64,000 nt of DNA from Gentiana macrophylla. Lineage: Eukaryota; Streptophyta; Magnoliopsida; Gentianales; Gentianaceae. The position numbers were made by a program, and so were the translations under genes. Shown here piece by piece: positions 63,137 through 64,000 of the stretch. Positions within the stretch are counted from its first letter, which is position 1. Every line of letters begins with the position of its first letter. The notes beneath the pieces are model-generated. The model made no database searches, had not been told where the DNA came from, and worked only from the letters and a program-made list of their open reading frames with translations. The stretch spans positions 185,505,333 to 185,569,332 of the forward strand of contig CM047805.1 in NCBI GenBank assembly GCA_026214975.1, read 5' to 3'.

Positions 63137-64000
63137 GTAAGTGAAAGTTGCTTATTAAACTTTTTTGCTAGCTTCTTTAGCTTTTTCAAGTCCATGTTTT
63201 CTGCATTTGACTGAAGCTCCCTATGAGAGTGAAATATTACTCTTTGCTTTTTGACTTGATTTGAACCAATGTTGTGGAGACTACGGTCTCTAATTAAGCC
63301 AAAGGACCCCCAAAATATAATGCCCTTTCGGCTGTCAACAATGAAATAAATTAGTTAACACTTGGAATGATATTGTCACTATCTGACCACATGTCACGGG
63401 TTGAAGTAATGAAAGCAACCAAACTAGACCAATGAGTCATAACCCTTGATTTACATCATCCACGAAGCTCTAGGGGTAGGGCAGTGAGGCCCCTTTGGGT
63501 TGGGGCTCAGCCTTTTTTTTGTCTTGAGTAAAGAAAGCAGCATCTTCTTTTTTTTTTTTAATGAAAACTATTCTTTAAGCAAATCTGTAACAAGACTATA
63601 AGGAGTCATTGATGGATTTATAATGTTTTTTTTCCAGCGGGTACACAATGTTTTTAAGTGGTACACAAAGGTTTAAAAAAAAGGTTGACACAATTTTTTT
63701 AAGGTTTAATTTTTTTTTTCCCGAGGGTCCTGGGACACCTCACCTTTACATGTGGCTCCGTCACTATATGGAGTAGGCTTACATGACCAGGTCCTTCCCT
63801 TGACCTCTATAGCCGGAAGCTTCAATGAACCGTGGTGCCCCCCCCCCTCTTTTTTTCCAACACATGGAGTCAAAGGCAGAGACAAGGCCAGGACCAAAGG
63901 GGCTAAGACCACCCGAAATGTGCTTTTATACCAAAAATTCCTATATGATCCAGCCCAATCCACCAAGTCATCTAATTCCTGGTCCAATCCACCAAGTCAT
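63137..64000. other. CDPK intron 5, open at window edge
   Basis: Begins GTAAGTGAAAG and has no acceptor with EF-hand-coding sequence before 64000. From about 63630 it contains repeat-like DNA (GGTCCTGGGACACCTCACC, TGTGGCTCCGTCACTATATG, a C9 run) reminiscent of a transposon end; superfamily not determined. Confidence 0.6.

Overview
This window is AT-rich plant nuclear DNA, almost certainly from a eudicot. GT-AG introns, plant-specific gene families (a CDPK, a GTD-binding/myosin-binding protein, a plant carboxylesterase, a family-1 glycosyltransferase fragment) and plant transposon families (MULE, CACTA, hAT, Stowaway, Copia) support this. The UGT and CXE families hint at an asterid, but that is weak inference.

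Layout. 1-7650: a decayed KI-type (Kaonashi-like) MULE with a ULP1-like protease relic on + and a broken mudrA transposase on -. 8-19.7 kb: a graveyard of Stowaway, foldback, hAT and LTR fragments. It includes a long-TIR element (12021-16245) that hosts a 2.6-kb Pack-MULE-like element 'M' (12949-15592). 19993-39601: one 19.6-kb CACTA element with perfect 16-bp termini and an AAA target duplication. Nested inside it are MULE 'L' (20473-22176), a solo LTR, an 828-bp hAT, a MITE split by a complete 4.66-kb Copia, and Pack-MULE 'R' (32745-35860), which carries a captured CHX cation/H+ antiporter fragment. Pieces of an unidentified minus-strand gene also lie inside. 39.9-41.1 kb: an orphan 3' exon, a UGT pseudogene, and a carboxylesterase fragment folded into a 27-bp hairpin. 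41285-46248: a second CACTA with a four-exon TNPA-like (Ptta/En/Spm) gene. 46.4-47.5 kb: nested MITEs and a 90-bp tandem array. 47889-50750: a two-exon carboxylesterase (CXE). 51-55 kb: repeats, including a hAT with an exact 8-bp TSD. 55584-58559: a MYOB-like gene. 60136 to the right edge: the first five exons of a calcium-dependent protein kinase.

Only three genes look intact as host genes: CXE, MYOB-like and CDPK (the last cut by the window edge). They do not form a pathway. The most interesting system is the M/L/R MULE family. Its members keep one composite minisatellite (a TGTCACTGCAT-type 28-bp unit followed by a 16-17-bp unit) beside the GGGCC terminus, while the opposite half holds different cargo (CHX in R, an unknown 5' exon in M, little or none in L). 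The same TGTCACTGCAT word and a similar TIR occur in the transposase-bearing KI-MULE at 1-7650, which suggests one family of mobilising and cargo-carrying elements.
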